Part shown: positions 1 through 11,054 of the stretch, in pieces
Layout: each line of letters starts with the position of its first letter
Numbering within the stretch: the stretch's first letter is position 1
Source: Hybos culiciformis
Lineage: Eukaryota > Arthropoda > Insecta > Diptera > Hybotidae
NCBI GenBank assembly: GCA_964007475.1
Contig: OZ023275.1
Coordinates: forward strand, 32,245,619 to 32,309,618
Length of the DNA stretch: 64,000 nucleotides
Reading direction: 5' to 3'
Made by a program: the position numbers and the translations under genes
The notes under the pieces: generated by a model
The model's database searches: none
Told to the model about the DNA's origin: nothing
The model's input: only the letters and a program-made list of their open reading frames with translations

Positions 1-16
1 TTTGTTATTCTTGCGA

Positions 17-125
17 GTTGTGTATACACACAAACACATAGACACGAATCATATTTATATCACGAGACCGAAGGTCGAGTGATATAATATTGACGAGTGT
101 CTATGTGTTTGTGTGTATACACAAC
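17..125. repeat. Foldback with perfect 29-bp arms
   Basis: Positions 17-45 are the exact reverse complement of 97-125. The loop has a second small inverted repeat (atatcac 57-63 with gtgatat 79-85). A small foldback MITE in intron 1 of the paralogue. Confidence 0.85.
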
Positions 126-572
126 GAGCTGTATAGCAAATTTGATTACCATGTATTGTATACTGCTTTAATGTGCATGGGAGAGGGAGTTGAAAACAAT
201 ACATTTACAATGAAAAAAATAAACAAAAAAGTTCAAAATGAAGCAAGGAAATAAAATTTAATTAATACGGAAGTAAATTTATTTCTCGAAATGATTTCAA
301 ACCGGATGATTTAAGATCAGCTAATTCCTAAAATATTAAAAAAAAATTTGTAATTTTTCCAAAAAAAATTATTCATTTTCTTTTTTGCAAAAAAAAAAAT
401 CGAATAATTTTTTTTTATTATTTTAGGAACTAATGGTCTTCTTAAATTTTATTTAATTTTATTTTTAATTATTAAAAAAAATAATAATAATTTTATAATT
501 ATTTTTTTTTATAATTAAAAATAAAATCAAATAATAATTATATAATTATAAATTATATTTACAATAAACAGG

Positions 573-906
573 CTCAGACGCCGTCAAAAAAATAAGCCGA
601 GCCGTCGTCGCGCCGCGTCTTTTTTCGATTAGTCGTCGTCGTTGAATTTTACGGGGCTGGTCGTGGATTTGCGCCGTAAGAATTTGCTTCAAAAATTAGG
701 AAAAACATTTTTTTTTTCCTTTTTTGGTTTGATTTTTTTAGCAAAAAAAATTTTTTTTCGGAATAAAAATTTTTTTTTTTTGAGAAAAAAATTTTTTTTT
801 GGGAAAAAATTTGAGTCGACTGACTGTGACGTCGCCGCGCGGTCGTCACGTTTTCACAGCTCAGTCGCGATAAGTCGTCGTCGTGAAAAAATCCACGGCG
901 TCTGAG
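573..906. mobile_element. GC-rich MITE with 12-bp terminal inverted repeats
   Basis: CTCAGACGCCGT at 573-584 is matched in inverted form at 895-906. The interior is rich in CGTCGTCG and long A or T runs, unlike the AT-rich surroundings. No clear target duplication. Confidence 0.55.
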
Positions 907-1386
907 TCTGACAATAAATAATCTCCTTGTTGCTGCCATTTTCCTCGTTTGTTGATAAAAGAAAAAAAAATTCTTACTTGACATTTGACAATTGACAGCA
1001 AACTTTATAATGACAACAAAGATATTTTCAGGGTTACCATTGTTCTCGTTTAAAAATTTAGTAGTAGAGGTTCGAAGATCCTTTAAAAATAGTAGATTGA
1101 AACACATGTTAAGAAAATTCATCGACTGATCGACTGGCCGCTTTTTAGAAAAAAAAAAATAGCCGCGTATTTTTTTATTGGTTCCTTTTTTTTTTTTTTG
1201 TTTGCTCAGAGGGAAAATATAGATTAGCTCAGAGCGAAAATATAGATTTTTAGCATTATAAACTAAGCTTTGTTTGATATGATGCATGTGAGAGGTATAC
1301 ATTTGCAATTTTTTTTTTTTTTTTGTATTTGTCTGTATTGAAATATTGTGAGTGTGAGTGATATTATTTTTGTTTATAGTATTACG

Positions 1387-1535
1387 TAAAATTATGTAAA
1401 TACAATATAGAGCAATGTAAATACAATTTACATCACAGGGAAATGTAAATACAATTTACATTCCTCTATAATTGCATGTGTATTGATGCATGTAATGGAC
1501 CATTTACCGAGCTAAATTTGCGAATGTAAATACAA
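1387..1535. repeat. Cluster of ATGTAAATACAA repeats
   Basis: The short palindrome-prone unit ATGTAAATACAATTTACAT and shorter forms recur several times at irregular spacing. Confidence 0.5.
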
Positions 1536-1620
1536 CTTACCGAAGCCATGCGCATTAAAAATTATTTTTAATTAATTTTAGGAACATTAAAATGAAATAT
1601 TATCATTTCATTTTTTAAAA

Positions 1621-1778
1621 AAAAAAACAATAACCACTAAAAATCCATCTGTAGGTAGTTAGGTTAGGAAAAAAATTTTCCTAGAACGGATTTTTATTTT
1701 ATTTTGGACATTTAAAATTAATTTTTTTTAATAAACTAATAAAAAACTTATTTTTTATTAATTTATCTTCATTATTAT
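1621..1778. repeat. Dispersed repeat, copy also at 39048-39209
   Basis: About 158 bp, nearly identical and in the same orientation as 39048-39209. It contains GTAGTTAGGTTAGG. Not part of the ABCA duplication, so a separate repeat family. Confidence 0.75.
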
Positions 1779-1931
1779 TGAATTTAAATTTATTTTTAAT
1801 GTTTAAAACAAAACAAAAATCACTACCGACCAACATAGCGAACAAAACTTTTAAAACTAGTGGGAATTTTTTATTTATTATCCCTACGAAAAGTTTTGTT
1901 TACATTTCAACTACACGGCTGATAAATCTTA

Positions 1932-2326
1932 GAGCCCGTTCCCAAACTGAGACTATTTTAGAAACTAAAAAATTTTTTTAATTTCTAGAATTTCTAGTTT
2001 TGGAACGACACGATTTTACAGCTGTTATTTTACAATTATTTTACAAATCAAGATTTTTTGACGTAAAAATCGTTCCGAAATGATATTTTATATTTTAAAA
2101 ATCTGCAAAGGGAAATTTTAAATTTCCCATAACAAACTCAGTTTATAGGTGTACTTTTTAGTCCACCTCATTTAAAAAAAAAAAAAAAAATTGAAAATTT
2201 AAGCAGACGTTGCAGATGATACAGATTAAATGTCAAGCCTATTTCAATTTCTGAAAAAAAGGAATTTTCTTTAGCAGAAACGGTATATTTTACGATTTAA
2301 AATAGTCTGAGTTTGGGAACGGGCTC
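1932..2326. mobile_element. PIF/Harbinger-like MITE, TTA target duplication
   Basis: Starts GAGCCCGTTCCCAAACT and ends with its inverted match (AGTTTGGGAACGGGCTC); the arms run about 27 bp with one mismatch. TTA flanks both sides (1929-1931 and 2327-2329). A 395-bp element without coding capacity; the superfamily is inferred from the TTA duplication. Confidence 0.75.
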
Positions 2327-2613
2327 TTAGTGTTGGTCTATCCCTAATTTTTTCTATTGAACACCCATAATAAAATCATATAAAAACTAAGTGTAAATAA
2401 AAAAAAAACAACCAATACAAAGAGAAGTTTTGGCGAGGAAAACTACACTTATTCCTGTGCTTCTTATCTTTATAATATGTCCTCTTTGCTACTACTAATT
2501 TCCTAATTGAAGAATTCGGTGAAGTCAATACGTAAATTTCTATCAAAATTCGTTAACAAGAATTTATAAATAACACGAAAAAACTATTCAAATAAAGTTT
2601 TTGAAAATTATTA

Positions 2614-2662
2614 TTATATTATATTATATTATATTATATTATATTATATTATATTATATTAT
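2614..2662. repeat. ATTAT pentanucleotide microsatellite
   Basis: About ten tandem copies of a TATTA/ATTAT unit. Confidence 0.9.
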
Positions 2663-3100
2663 GTTAATTACAAATATTTAATAGAACTAGAAATATTAGC
2701 AATAAGATTTAAAAACTTAGTATGTAATTTATTAAATTTTGAGTTCTATTAATCATTAATGCATGTTAATTTGAAGAGAACGAACTTTATTTTTATTTTA
2801 TTAAAATAATACATCTTCATTTCAAATTGCAAGATGTTTCATATTAAAAAAAAACGATATACCTATACTTTCAAATTCAAAGTTTTTTCATATAATTGAG
2901 CCATTCGTACTACATTGTTGATTAAATCAGACCTTAATTTAATGATTATTTCATTGATTAAAAATTAAAATTCAAAATTACAAAAAATATTTCTTACCTA
3001 AACTATATTATTTATAGACAACATGTATGTAGTATAACAAAAAAATAATTCCTGTGTTGTATTGTATCACAATAACTTTTATTTTCGTTAAAACATAGTG

Positions 3101-4880
3101 CTTCATATAATACGAATATATATTCAAATAATACAGGAATATGTATAAAACGTTTAATGATTCATCAAAATTTCGGCAACAATAAAGTTACCATAATCTA
3201 CCATCATTAATCGAAATTCGGAAATTTAATTACCAAAAAAAATCAATATACTTAATGTTTCGTTTATGCAATTTTATGTTTTTAATAAGATAAAAAAAAC
3301 AAATCTAAAGGATAAAAAAAAAGAAAAATTGCGAATAATGACAGTAATTTATTATATTACACTGTGAATTCCATAACATAAAATTGTGTTAAATTATAAT
3401 TTTTTTCACAATCAAAACTATTTTAAATACCTGAACATTTTTTGAAACACATGTTTTTGAGCTGTAAAAGTCCTAAAATTTTGTTTTTTCTTGCGCAAAA
3501 GAAAATTAATTAGAATTCTAATTTACAACAATAAATATAATATAAAATAAATTAACAAATTTTTTAAAAATTAAATTAAATTAATAGAAAAGATCGAAGC
3601 ACAAGCAACATACAAAATACAATTAAGGTCACAGAATGTATATCACCTAGTTCTAGAATTTAAGATTTAGAAGCATATATTTTCTGTTTGTCTTTTTACC
3701 AAGAGTCTACGGCTAGGCGGTACTATAAGTACTTAGATTATTTCATGTTTCTATTGATCTATCTTGCAAAAAGCGGAAAAATTATTTAAAATCAATTTCG
3801 ACTTTATTACTCAGTTTATTTTAAATAAAGTTTACAAAAAGGCCAAAATAGGTCTTAATTTAATTGATTTTTGGTAAAAAAAAAACTTTTGAAAAATATT
3901 TTATAATTGATTAGAAATCTCAATTTATTTTTTTCTATTATAGGTAGGTACCTGAAAACATTTTTTTTCTTTCTTTTTAATTTAGTTCCATTTTTATCTG
4001 ATTTTTTTATTCAGGTAGATTTCTGTCGAATTTGCAGAGAAATAGTAAGAATTAAGGATACGCTACTAGGAAGATTTTTTAGCATACCTTGTTCACACAT
4101 TTTTTTTTTTACGCAAGGTACTTTTAGAAGTAAAATAAAAATAAAAAAATCTCAATATTTTTCAAGAAATATTTTTAAAATGAAAGTAGGTAAAACTTGA
4201 AAATAAATATGAAAATATGAAGGATTAACTTTTAATTATTTTAGCCGACAGTATCACAACTTCACAGTTCTAATCTACACTTTTTGAAGTTTTTTTTTTG
4301 CATTCAGGTTCAATTACCTGGGTTTATGGAATATTCCTTCGAAAATTGTTTTGCGATAGTAGCTTGGACCAAAGCATAAGTATTTGAGAATGACGTTAAA
4401 GATTAATAGTTTTTTCTTACCTCAAATTATCTAAGTTAATAGGAATTTCATTAAAAACGGTTGGTTTTTCGATAAATTCTGGGTGCAAGGAATATTTCAT
4501 TATCAATAGTAACGCTGGATAAAGCGCTGGTAAAAATAATTGATATAATAATTGAAATTTATTATTCCATTGAATTTTCCAATTTTTCCACATCAACAAT
4601 CGAAATTTATCCCAATTGGATGTGCCCATTTTTCGGTGCAAAGTCCAGAAATCCAGTGCTTAAAATATTTCAACGACTGAGAATGAGAAAAAAACGAGTG
4701 ACAATTTTATGTTTCAATAAACACACGAGGAGAAATAAAATATAATCAATGATGAAATATAATTTGAAGGAAAAATCGAAAAAATATAATTATTTTTTCT
4801 ATGATTGCTCTTACAGAAATTTTTTTTTTTTTGAAAATCAGCCTATTCGGCCTATTCTAAATGTTTTTACAATTAGAACA
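3101..4880. repeat. Segmental duplication block around paralogue exon 1
   Basis: Near-identical to 52021-54362, with small indels, a 0.6-kb insertion at about 53015-53620 in the other copy, and about 2-3% substitutions outside exon 1. It covers paralogue exon 1, part of intron 1 and the 5' flank. Confidence 0.92.
4421..4629 (-). CDS. ABCA3-like: Exon 1 of a tandem ABCA paralogue (rest off window)
   Basis: 209 bp with the same ATG, length, phase and gtaaga donor as exon 1 of the complete gene. It differs at 14 bases, all within about 130 bp, giving 10 amino-acid changes (residues 25, 26, 29, 33, 36, 37, 44, 45, 47, 57), mostly in the first membrane helix. The last 120 or so bases, which encode the N-terminal end, are identical. 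No further exon is seen down to position 1, so intron 1 is at least 4.4 kb here, in line with the very long intron 1 of the other copy. Whether the paralogue is intact cannot be judged. Confidence 0.85.
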
Positions 4881-4894
4881 CAAATTTATTTTGA

Positions 4895-5157
4895 CTAAAG
4901 TGCAGTTTATGGGAACCACTCAGAATGGGCTGAAACTTGGAGGGGGGGGGTAGAGGCGGTGCCCAAACTCCCAAAACTGAAATCAGTTCTTGGGGCAAAG
5001 GCTCCGTTTCGGAGATAGGGCCCCCCAAAGTTTTCATACATTTTGTATGGGCAATTTTTTTTTTTTGCTCGATTTGCCCCATTTTTTTGTAAAGAGTATA
5101 TGGGGTGTTCCAAAACAAGAGGGGGTGGTGGGGGGCGGCGGGCGGTTGGTCTGGAGG
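4895..5157. repeat. GC-rich dispersed repeat (family also at 36020-36340 and 39225-39632)
   Basis: Shares the phrases GGGCTGAAACTTGGAGGGGG, CCAAACTCCCAAAACTGAAA, CCAAAGTTTTCATACATTTT and GCTCGATTTGCCCCATTTTT with the other two loci. It abuts and replaces the 5' end of the P-like element that follows. No gene. Confidence 0.75.
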
Positions 5158-5342
5158 TTGAGTTGAACAATAGTAAACTTTTAAGCTAGTCATTCGTGGT
5201 TATTTAATTAAGGTTTTTATTTATATACCATAATTAACTTTTTATTATATTTTTTTTTTTTACTACTTTATTTGTTTTTTTAAATAAAATTTACAAAATC
5301 TTATTGGTTTTTTTTGTTAAAATTTTATTAGTTTCAAGAAAA

Positions 5343-5681
5343 ATGGTAAGAAAATGTTGTATTCCTGGTTGCAATACTAATTTAAATCCGAGTGGAAATG
5401 GAAAAACTGACAACCAGAGAACATGTTTTAAGTTTCCAAGAGAAGAAAATTTAATTGAGAAGTGGCTACATGCGATTCCGGCGAAGCAACCAATTAATGT
5501 TGCAAATGCGGGTGTATGTATTTTGCACTTCCTTCCAGAGATGGTTAAAACTTTTATTATTGGAAATGAAAAAATTTTACTAAAAAAACCTCATCTTTTG
5601 GATGGAGCGATTCCCTCGATATTTAGTCACTTGCCTTCTTATCTCAGTCGAAAAATTCCAGAACCGAAAAACACCAAATGA
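5343..5681 (+). CDS. THAP-domain ORF of P-like transposon
   Basis: 112 codons from the ATG of [15 protein letters not shown] zinc finger of C2CH type: Cys-x4-Cys region (CCIPGC), [20 protein letters not shown], then C-x2-H (VCILHF). THAP is the sequence-specific DNA-binding domain of P-element transposases. The catalytic part is absent, so this can at most be a DNA-binding fragment. Identical to the ORF at 32372-32710. Confidence 0.8.
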   Translation: MVRKCCIPGCNTNLNPSGNGKTDNQRTCFKFPREENLIEKWLHAIPAKQPINVANAGVCILHFLPEMVKTFIIGNEKILLKKPHLLDGAIPSIFSHLPSYLSRKIPEPKNTK

Positions 5682-5758
5682 AAGAATAAAAGAAATTAAT
5701 ATAAGAAGAAGTTTTAACGAACAAATGGTTCATGTTACTAAAATAAAGGAAGACAAAA

Positions 5759-6307
5759 TTGATAATTTATTCCTTAATAACGGGATACCATAAATTAAAA
5801 ATAGGTGATTGGCTAGTCAAAGTAACTAACTGCAAAATATTTTTTATACTATTAGATAGTGAATTAAATGGCAATATTAAACTTAAGGTAACGATTAAAG
5901 TATCTAATGACTTGCGCATAAAAATATTTTTAGACAATAATTTTCAAAATTATTCACAGTTTAAAGGTATTTTACCTGCAAATCCTGACACAGTTTTGAG
6001 TTTATGGTCCTAATTACAAAAAATTTTGAATAATTATAATGAAGCAGACTCTCATTATGAAAGTGATAATATTGAATATTTTTAAAAAAACGCTTTAGTA
6101 AATTTAGATAAAATAAAGCTAATGAAATCTAAAATCGATTTTCAATTTTACAACACCGTTGATATAATTTCCGACCAAATCCACCAAATGCTTCATACAA
6201 ATAGAAAATATGACAATAATACAATTTTGAATGCTTTTCTTATTTACTTTCAATCTCCGACATGTTACGAATTAATTCGAGATCAACAAATATTTTTAAA
6301 TCATTAA
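5759..6307 (+). pseudogene. P-like transposase middle region, interrupted
   Basis: Corresponds to the intact 32788-33336 frame but broken by TAA at 6011 and an indel near 6080. The end reads [20 protein letters not shown], resembling the P-transposase segment before the catalytic region. Confidence 0.65.
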
Positions 6308-7203
6308 TTTTCCTTCTGTCCAAACTTTTATTTTTTTTAGTTTATTAATAAGGAATCTCTTATATGGACCTTTTCCAAAAATATTCAAATTATTTTGACA
6401 GGTACCTTTATTGACATTTGTTTTTTGACACAGCATTGCTAGGAGTTTACGTTGCTTTGCTGAATATAAATATTCCAAATGTATTTTGTTCATATATACA
6501 AAGCAACGTAAACTCCTAGCAATGCTGTGTCAAAAAACAAATGTCAATAAAGGTACCTGTCAAAATAATTTGAATATTTTTGGAAAAGGTCCATATAAGA
6601 GATTCCTTATTAATAAACTAAAAAAAAATAAAAAAGTTTGGAAAGAAGGAAAATTAATGATTTAAAAATATTTATTTCAAGAAACATATTTTTAAAGCAT
6701 GAATTAAACAAATTTTATTTTAAGATATGTATATGATTATTCAATAATTAGGAACTCAAGTAAAAACTTAACATAATAATAAAAATGGTAATAAGTAATA
6801 ATAATAATAATAAAAATAATAATACAATAGGTTATAAAAGTAATTAAAATAATAATAACAAATAATTATGGAAATAAATTAGATTCAGTTCAGTTCAAAA
6901 TAACAATAAAAATAATAACTAATAATTTTTTAGATGGTGAATTATTCGAATTTATTCTTTGGCAATAAATAATAAACAAACATTTAATAGTCATTTTGCA
7001 ACTAATTCAAATGATTACAAAATTTTTATTTTGTTAGATTTTTCATATATATTGCACTTTCGTTTAAAAGGTTCAGATGTTATTTCAGTCTTATTTTTTA
7101 CTTTAAATTTTTTTATATCTTTCTTCTTTCCAATTTCAATATTGTTGTTAATTTTTTTGGTAAAATTATTCAACAGAACGTTGGCAAAAACAGAAAAACA
7201 ATT

Positions 7204-7563
7204 TTAAAAAACATCTTTATGTGACTTATTGCACTGACTACAGTTTTGGTTTAAATCTACTATACTGTCATCAAAACTTTTTAACGTCAATTCTATTAAA
7301 ATTTCCTTTTGATTCTCACTTGTCAAAAATTTATATTTAGTTTCAGGACATTTTATCAGCTCACAGAGCAAAGCATTCATGTGGAATAAAATAATGAAAG
7401 TTTTTTCAGTGGGAACGATTAGTCCACCTCTTTGCAAAAAATCGAAATATTCTATATTTACTTTATCACCTTTAGAAGAAATTATTATACTGCGACAAGT
7501 TTCACAAGAAATAAATTTAATGGTTGAGTGACCAGCATATCCACAAACGTAAATGAAATACAT
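7204..7563 (-). pseudogene. C-terminal domain of P-like transposase
   Basis: Reads YVCGYAGHSTIKFISCETCR and YFDFLQRGGLIVPTEKTF, which resemble the YVAGY..C..C..RGGL..PS tail of THAP9/P-element transposases. It is joined out of frame to the THAP part by the deletion. This fragment is missing from the other two copies. Confidence 0.65.
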
Positions 7564-7736
7564 ACACCCGCATTTGCAACATTAATTGGTTGCTTCGCCG
7601 GAATCGCATGTAGCCACTTCTCAATTAAATTTTCTTCTCTTGGAAACTTAAAACATGTTCTCTGGTTGTCAGTTTTTCCATTTCCACTCGGATTTAAATT
7701 AGTATTGCAACCAGGAATACAACATTTTCTTACCAT
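7485..7736 (-). pseudogene. THAP-domain N-terminus of P-like transposase, truncated
   Basis: Same THAP start as the other copies ([11 protein letters not shown] to NVANAGVC), then it runs out of frame into the C-terminal part because of the internal deletion. Confidence 0.7.
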
Positions 7737-8219
7737 TTTTCTTGAAACTAATAAAATTTTAACAAAAAAAACCAATAAGATTTTGTAAATTTTATTTAAA
7801 AAAACAAATAAAGTAGTAAAAAAAAAAAAATATAATAAAAAGTTAATTATGGTATATAAATAAATACCTTAATTAAATAACCACGAATGACTAGCTTAAA
7901 AGTTTACTATTGTTCAACTCAATTTCCAATAGGATTTTTCTTGTTTCTGTAAAATTTTAATTTTTTAATTAAAACTGTTGACTAATTTATCTAAAAAAAT
8001 TATACAAATTATTTTAAATTTATTAAAGAATAACATACTTACTTGTGATATTCTTAAGTTTTTATTAAATGTTATAATTTTATAGGTTTATTCGTAAACC
8101 TATAGCTATTTTGCATTTTTCCATACAATTTATATAAAAAATCGTGTTTGACAGGTACCTACTTACACAAACATAATTTGACACAGCATTGCTATTAGTT
8201 TACGTTGCTTTGATATATA

Positions 8220-9022
8220 TATTAAACTATATATTCCTACCTTTCTATGTATTGCCCGTAAAAAAGCGTAGTCAAAGTTGAACGTGTTAATGAGTGCGTT
8301 TTCATGTAATTTTGCTTAGAATTCAAGGGATCGTTATAATAGATTCCTTTTTCGGATGTAACAAAATATTATTAATTAAGTTACATGGCCACCACAGGAA
8401 ATTTTGATAATTACGTATAAAGTAATTTTATTTTAAAAATCAAAAGATTTATTATTTTTACCTGTGAAAAATTAAGTTTATTTGAATTTATTTGAAACTT
8501 CTTATATTTTATTAAAAGAATAGTTTTAATACCTAATTTTTTTATCACATTTTAATTAAACATTTTTATCACATTTTTTTCATTAAGATAAACTAATCTG
8601 GCTTCCTTTTTTAAAAACCGATTCACAATCTTTCACAAACATCGAGGAGCCATTATTAAAAAACAAATGAAATGTAAAATATTAAAAATAAATTATCTGT
8701 TCTTTATCAAAATTTGAATTTTTAAAACTTCACTTATCAAAATTTAAAGTGTTTATATTTTTCAAATCAAAATACAAATTTAAATCAAAAAGGAAAACAT
8801 CTCGAAAAAACCTTTAGCAAAAATTATTTTAAAAATAACATTCACTACCGACGCCAATATTATTAGAAAAAAATTTACACTTCATAATGCCCCAAGAACG
8901 TATGTAACCGGCCTGTGTTTTTTTTTTTTTTTTTCAGTCATGGTTAGCTATAAAAAAAATGTGAATTGGAAAAACATCTGATTTTCTACTTGTGCTACAC
9001 TTTTTTCATTCAATACATAGAC
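8220..9022. repeat. Older repeat hosting the P-like insertions (copy at 33496-34340)
   Basis: About 800 bp highly similar to 33496-34340. It directly continues the sequence that flanks the P-like element at both loci, so the P-like element sits inside a larger dispersed repeat. Both copies stop near CATTCAATACATA. No coding potential. Confidence 0.75.
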
Positions 9023-9334
9023 ATAAAAAAAAATTGAAACCACATATTTGTATGAGAATGAAACAATTGAGACGACTGGCGACAAATTAGAAATGTTAGA
9101 AATGACGACAACCATATATTTTTTTTTAACTTACCGCTGTATTTAACTGGACGCGACGGACGCGACGGTGACGTTACAAACGTGAGAGACGTTGTGATTA
9201 ATTTTTTTGCAGTTATACTGGACGTCTTCAACGTTGTAAAACTAAAAAGTAAGCTATGGTGAACAATCTTTCACTACTTTTTTCAAATAAATTAAAAAAA
9301 AAAAAAACAAAAAAATATTTTATAAAAAAAAAAA

Positions 9335-9925
9335 AGAAGCCCTAGGGGGTTTGGGGAAGGCGGTGGCCGTCCCCCATCCAGCATAACAACTTTTTATTTA
9401 AAAAAAAAGTCATAATGCTCAAAAAAAACTTTGCCGTAATCACTAATAAAAAAAAAAAGTTACGTCCGCCGTAACTTTAGACAATTTTCTACAGGATTAC
9501 GGTTGCCGTAACTCTCAAAAAAAAAAAACAGTTACGTTTGCCGTAACTTAAAACAATTTTCAACAGGATTACGGGCCGTAACTCTAAAAATAAAAAAAGA
9601 GTTACGTTTGCCGTAACTTTAGTCAATTTTCAACAGGATTACGGTTGCCGTAACTCTCAAAAAAAAAAAAGAGTTACGTTTGCCGTCGCTCCCTTAGATT
9701 TTTTAGAAACCTTACGGTTGCCGGATCTTTCGGTGTTATCTACAGCATTACGGCAACCGTAGCTATAAAAATTTAAAAAAAAGTTACGGCTGCCGTAACT
9801 ATGAAAATAAAATAAAAAGTAAAAAGTTACGTTTGCCGTAACTTTAGTCTTATATGAATAGGGTTACGGTTGCCGTAACTGCAAAAAAAAAAGAGTTACG
9901 TTTGCCGTAACTATAGCCACTCCCT
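9335..9925. repeat. Tandem palindromic array GTTACGTTTGCCGTAAC
   Basis: Roughly 80-bp units, each with GTTACGG.TGCCGTAAC hairpins separated by A-rich spacers and ATTTTCAACAGGATTACGG. At least five units. The left end (GGCGGTGGCCGTCCCCCAT) resembles 38460-38530. Not coding. Confidence 0.8.
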
Positions 9926-9966
9926 TTTTTATTTATTTTTCTATTTGTTTATTTTTTCCTTTTATA

Positions 9967-10119
9967 GGTGAAAACACAATTGAGGCGACAGCGTAACGTA
10001 ACGACAGCGATAGCGACTGTCAAAAACCGTATATTTGTATGAGAATGAAACAATTGAGGCGACTTTTTTATATGAAAGATCGCTGTCGCCGTCGTTGTCG
10101 CCCCAATTGTGTTTTCACC
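9967..10119. mobile_element. Small MITE with 24-bp inverted termini
   Basis: Starts GGTGAAAACACAATTGAGG and ends with the inverse (one mismatch). The interior has GACAGCGATAGCGAC. Related sequence occurs at 9035-9130 and 55640-55910, the latter upstream of the other ABCA copy. Confidence 0.7.
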
Positions 10120-10245
10120 TTATTTATTTTAAAATAGTTTGAACAATTTATATGAAGACCTTGCAAGAATAAATTCTTATTTTTAACTTTTTATGGCTCT
10201 TCGATAGAAAGCATCTTTCTTAAAAAAATTTTTTTTACTTATATT

Positions 10246-11054
10246 TTATTTATTTTTTATTAATTTATTTGTAATTTTAATTATATTTTTTCTTAAAAAT
10301 TCATTAAAATGAATAAAAATACAACGTATCATTCGTCCTTATTTACCTACAATTACTTTACAGTAATGTTAACAGGCATGTTATTTATCTTTCAATGTAC
10401 ATACTAGAAATTTTAATCTTGATTCAATTTATTACAGTAGAAAGCAGAAGGATCAGAAGAACCTATCATTCGACAATAACAAATAACTGATTTTTTTTTT
10501 AAAATACATTTCTTATCAATGTTTTTTTATTATTTATTTACTTTTATTTTGCTTAAATCAAACAAAGCACATTACATTCATAATATAAAAAAAAAAACAA
10601 ACTACATTTAATTCATCAAATTAAAACTAGAACAATAATAACATTATATCAGTTTAAATTTCAAATTTTTTTAAAAATTAAATATATAACTTACTAGGAA
10701 AAGTCTATGTTTCAAAACTTCTTTAAACAGAGAAAAATGTTACCAATATTTTTATTTAGTTTTGTTAAAAATCAAAACTATTCAAGTTTACCATTAAATT
10801 TTCTACAATTTTTAACATTTATTTTATTTCAGATTAACAAAAGCACTAAGCAACAAAATATCACTATTTTTAAGCCAGATATTTAATTAAAATATATATT
10901 AAATTTCGTAAAAATATTGCAGTAATATTTTCTGAATTTATTTTAAAGTTAAGCTTTGTTTAATTTAATAAAGATTAACTTTTTTAAATGATGATGTTTT
11001 GTTTAATAAACAATATACACTAAAAACCTCAATTTATTTTATTTTGTAATCATT
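10246..11054. promoter_or_regulatory. Duplicated upstream block of the paralogue (candidate promoter/5' UTR region)
   Basis: About 97% identical to 63176-63990, which lies at the same relative place upstream of the complete ABCA gene. On the minus strand both copies keep a candidate splice donor (GTAAATAAGG at about 10346 and 63276), so a non-coding first exon may lie here. Its role is inferred from position and conservation only. A short open frame (63239-63424) is broken by a 4-bp indel in this copy, so it is unlikely to be a protein. Confidence 0.4.

Larger units (their letters stand above)
5158..6459 (+). mobile_element. P-like element derivative, 5' end missing
   Basis: About 99% identical to 32188-33488. 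The first about 235 bp, including the 5' terminal repeat, are replaced by the GC-rich repeat. The 3' terminal repeat ends at 6459 and is followed by ctgaata, the same flank as at 33489. It has a nonsense change (TAA at 6011) and an indel near 6080 relative to the other copy. Confidence 0.8.
6499..8212 (-). mobile_element. Second P-like element, internally deleted, inverted
   Basis: 1,714 bp with terminal inverted repeats starting CAAAGCAACGTAAACT at both ends, flanked by a 7-bp duplication atatata (6492-6498 and 8213-8219). It sits 39 bp from the 3' end of the preceding copy in opposite orientation, so about 150 bp at the junction form a large palindrome. It keeps the THAP coding end and the C-terminal end but lacks the middle. 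Confidence 0.85.

Noticed and set aside
649..1308. 219-codon minus-strand frame
   Set aside because: Phe/Lys-rich reading over homopolymer runs and a MITE; no domain pattern.
9430..9925. CRISPR-like spacing of repeats
   Set aside because: Units are palindromic with related A-rich spacers in a eukaryotic genome; no cas genes and no unique spacers.
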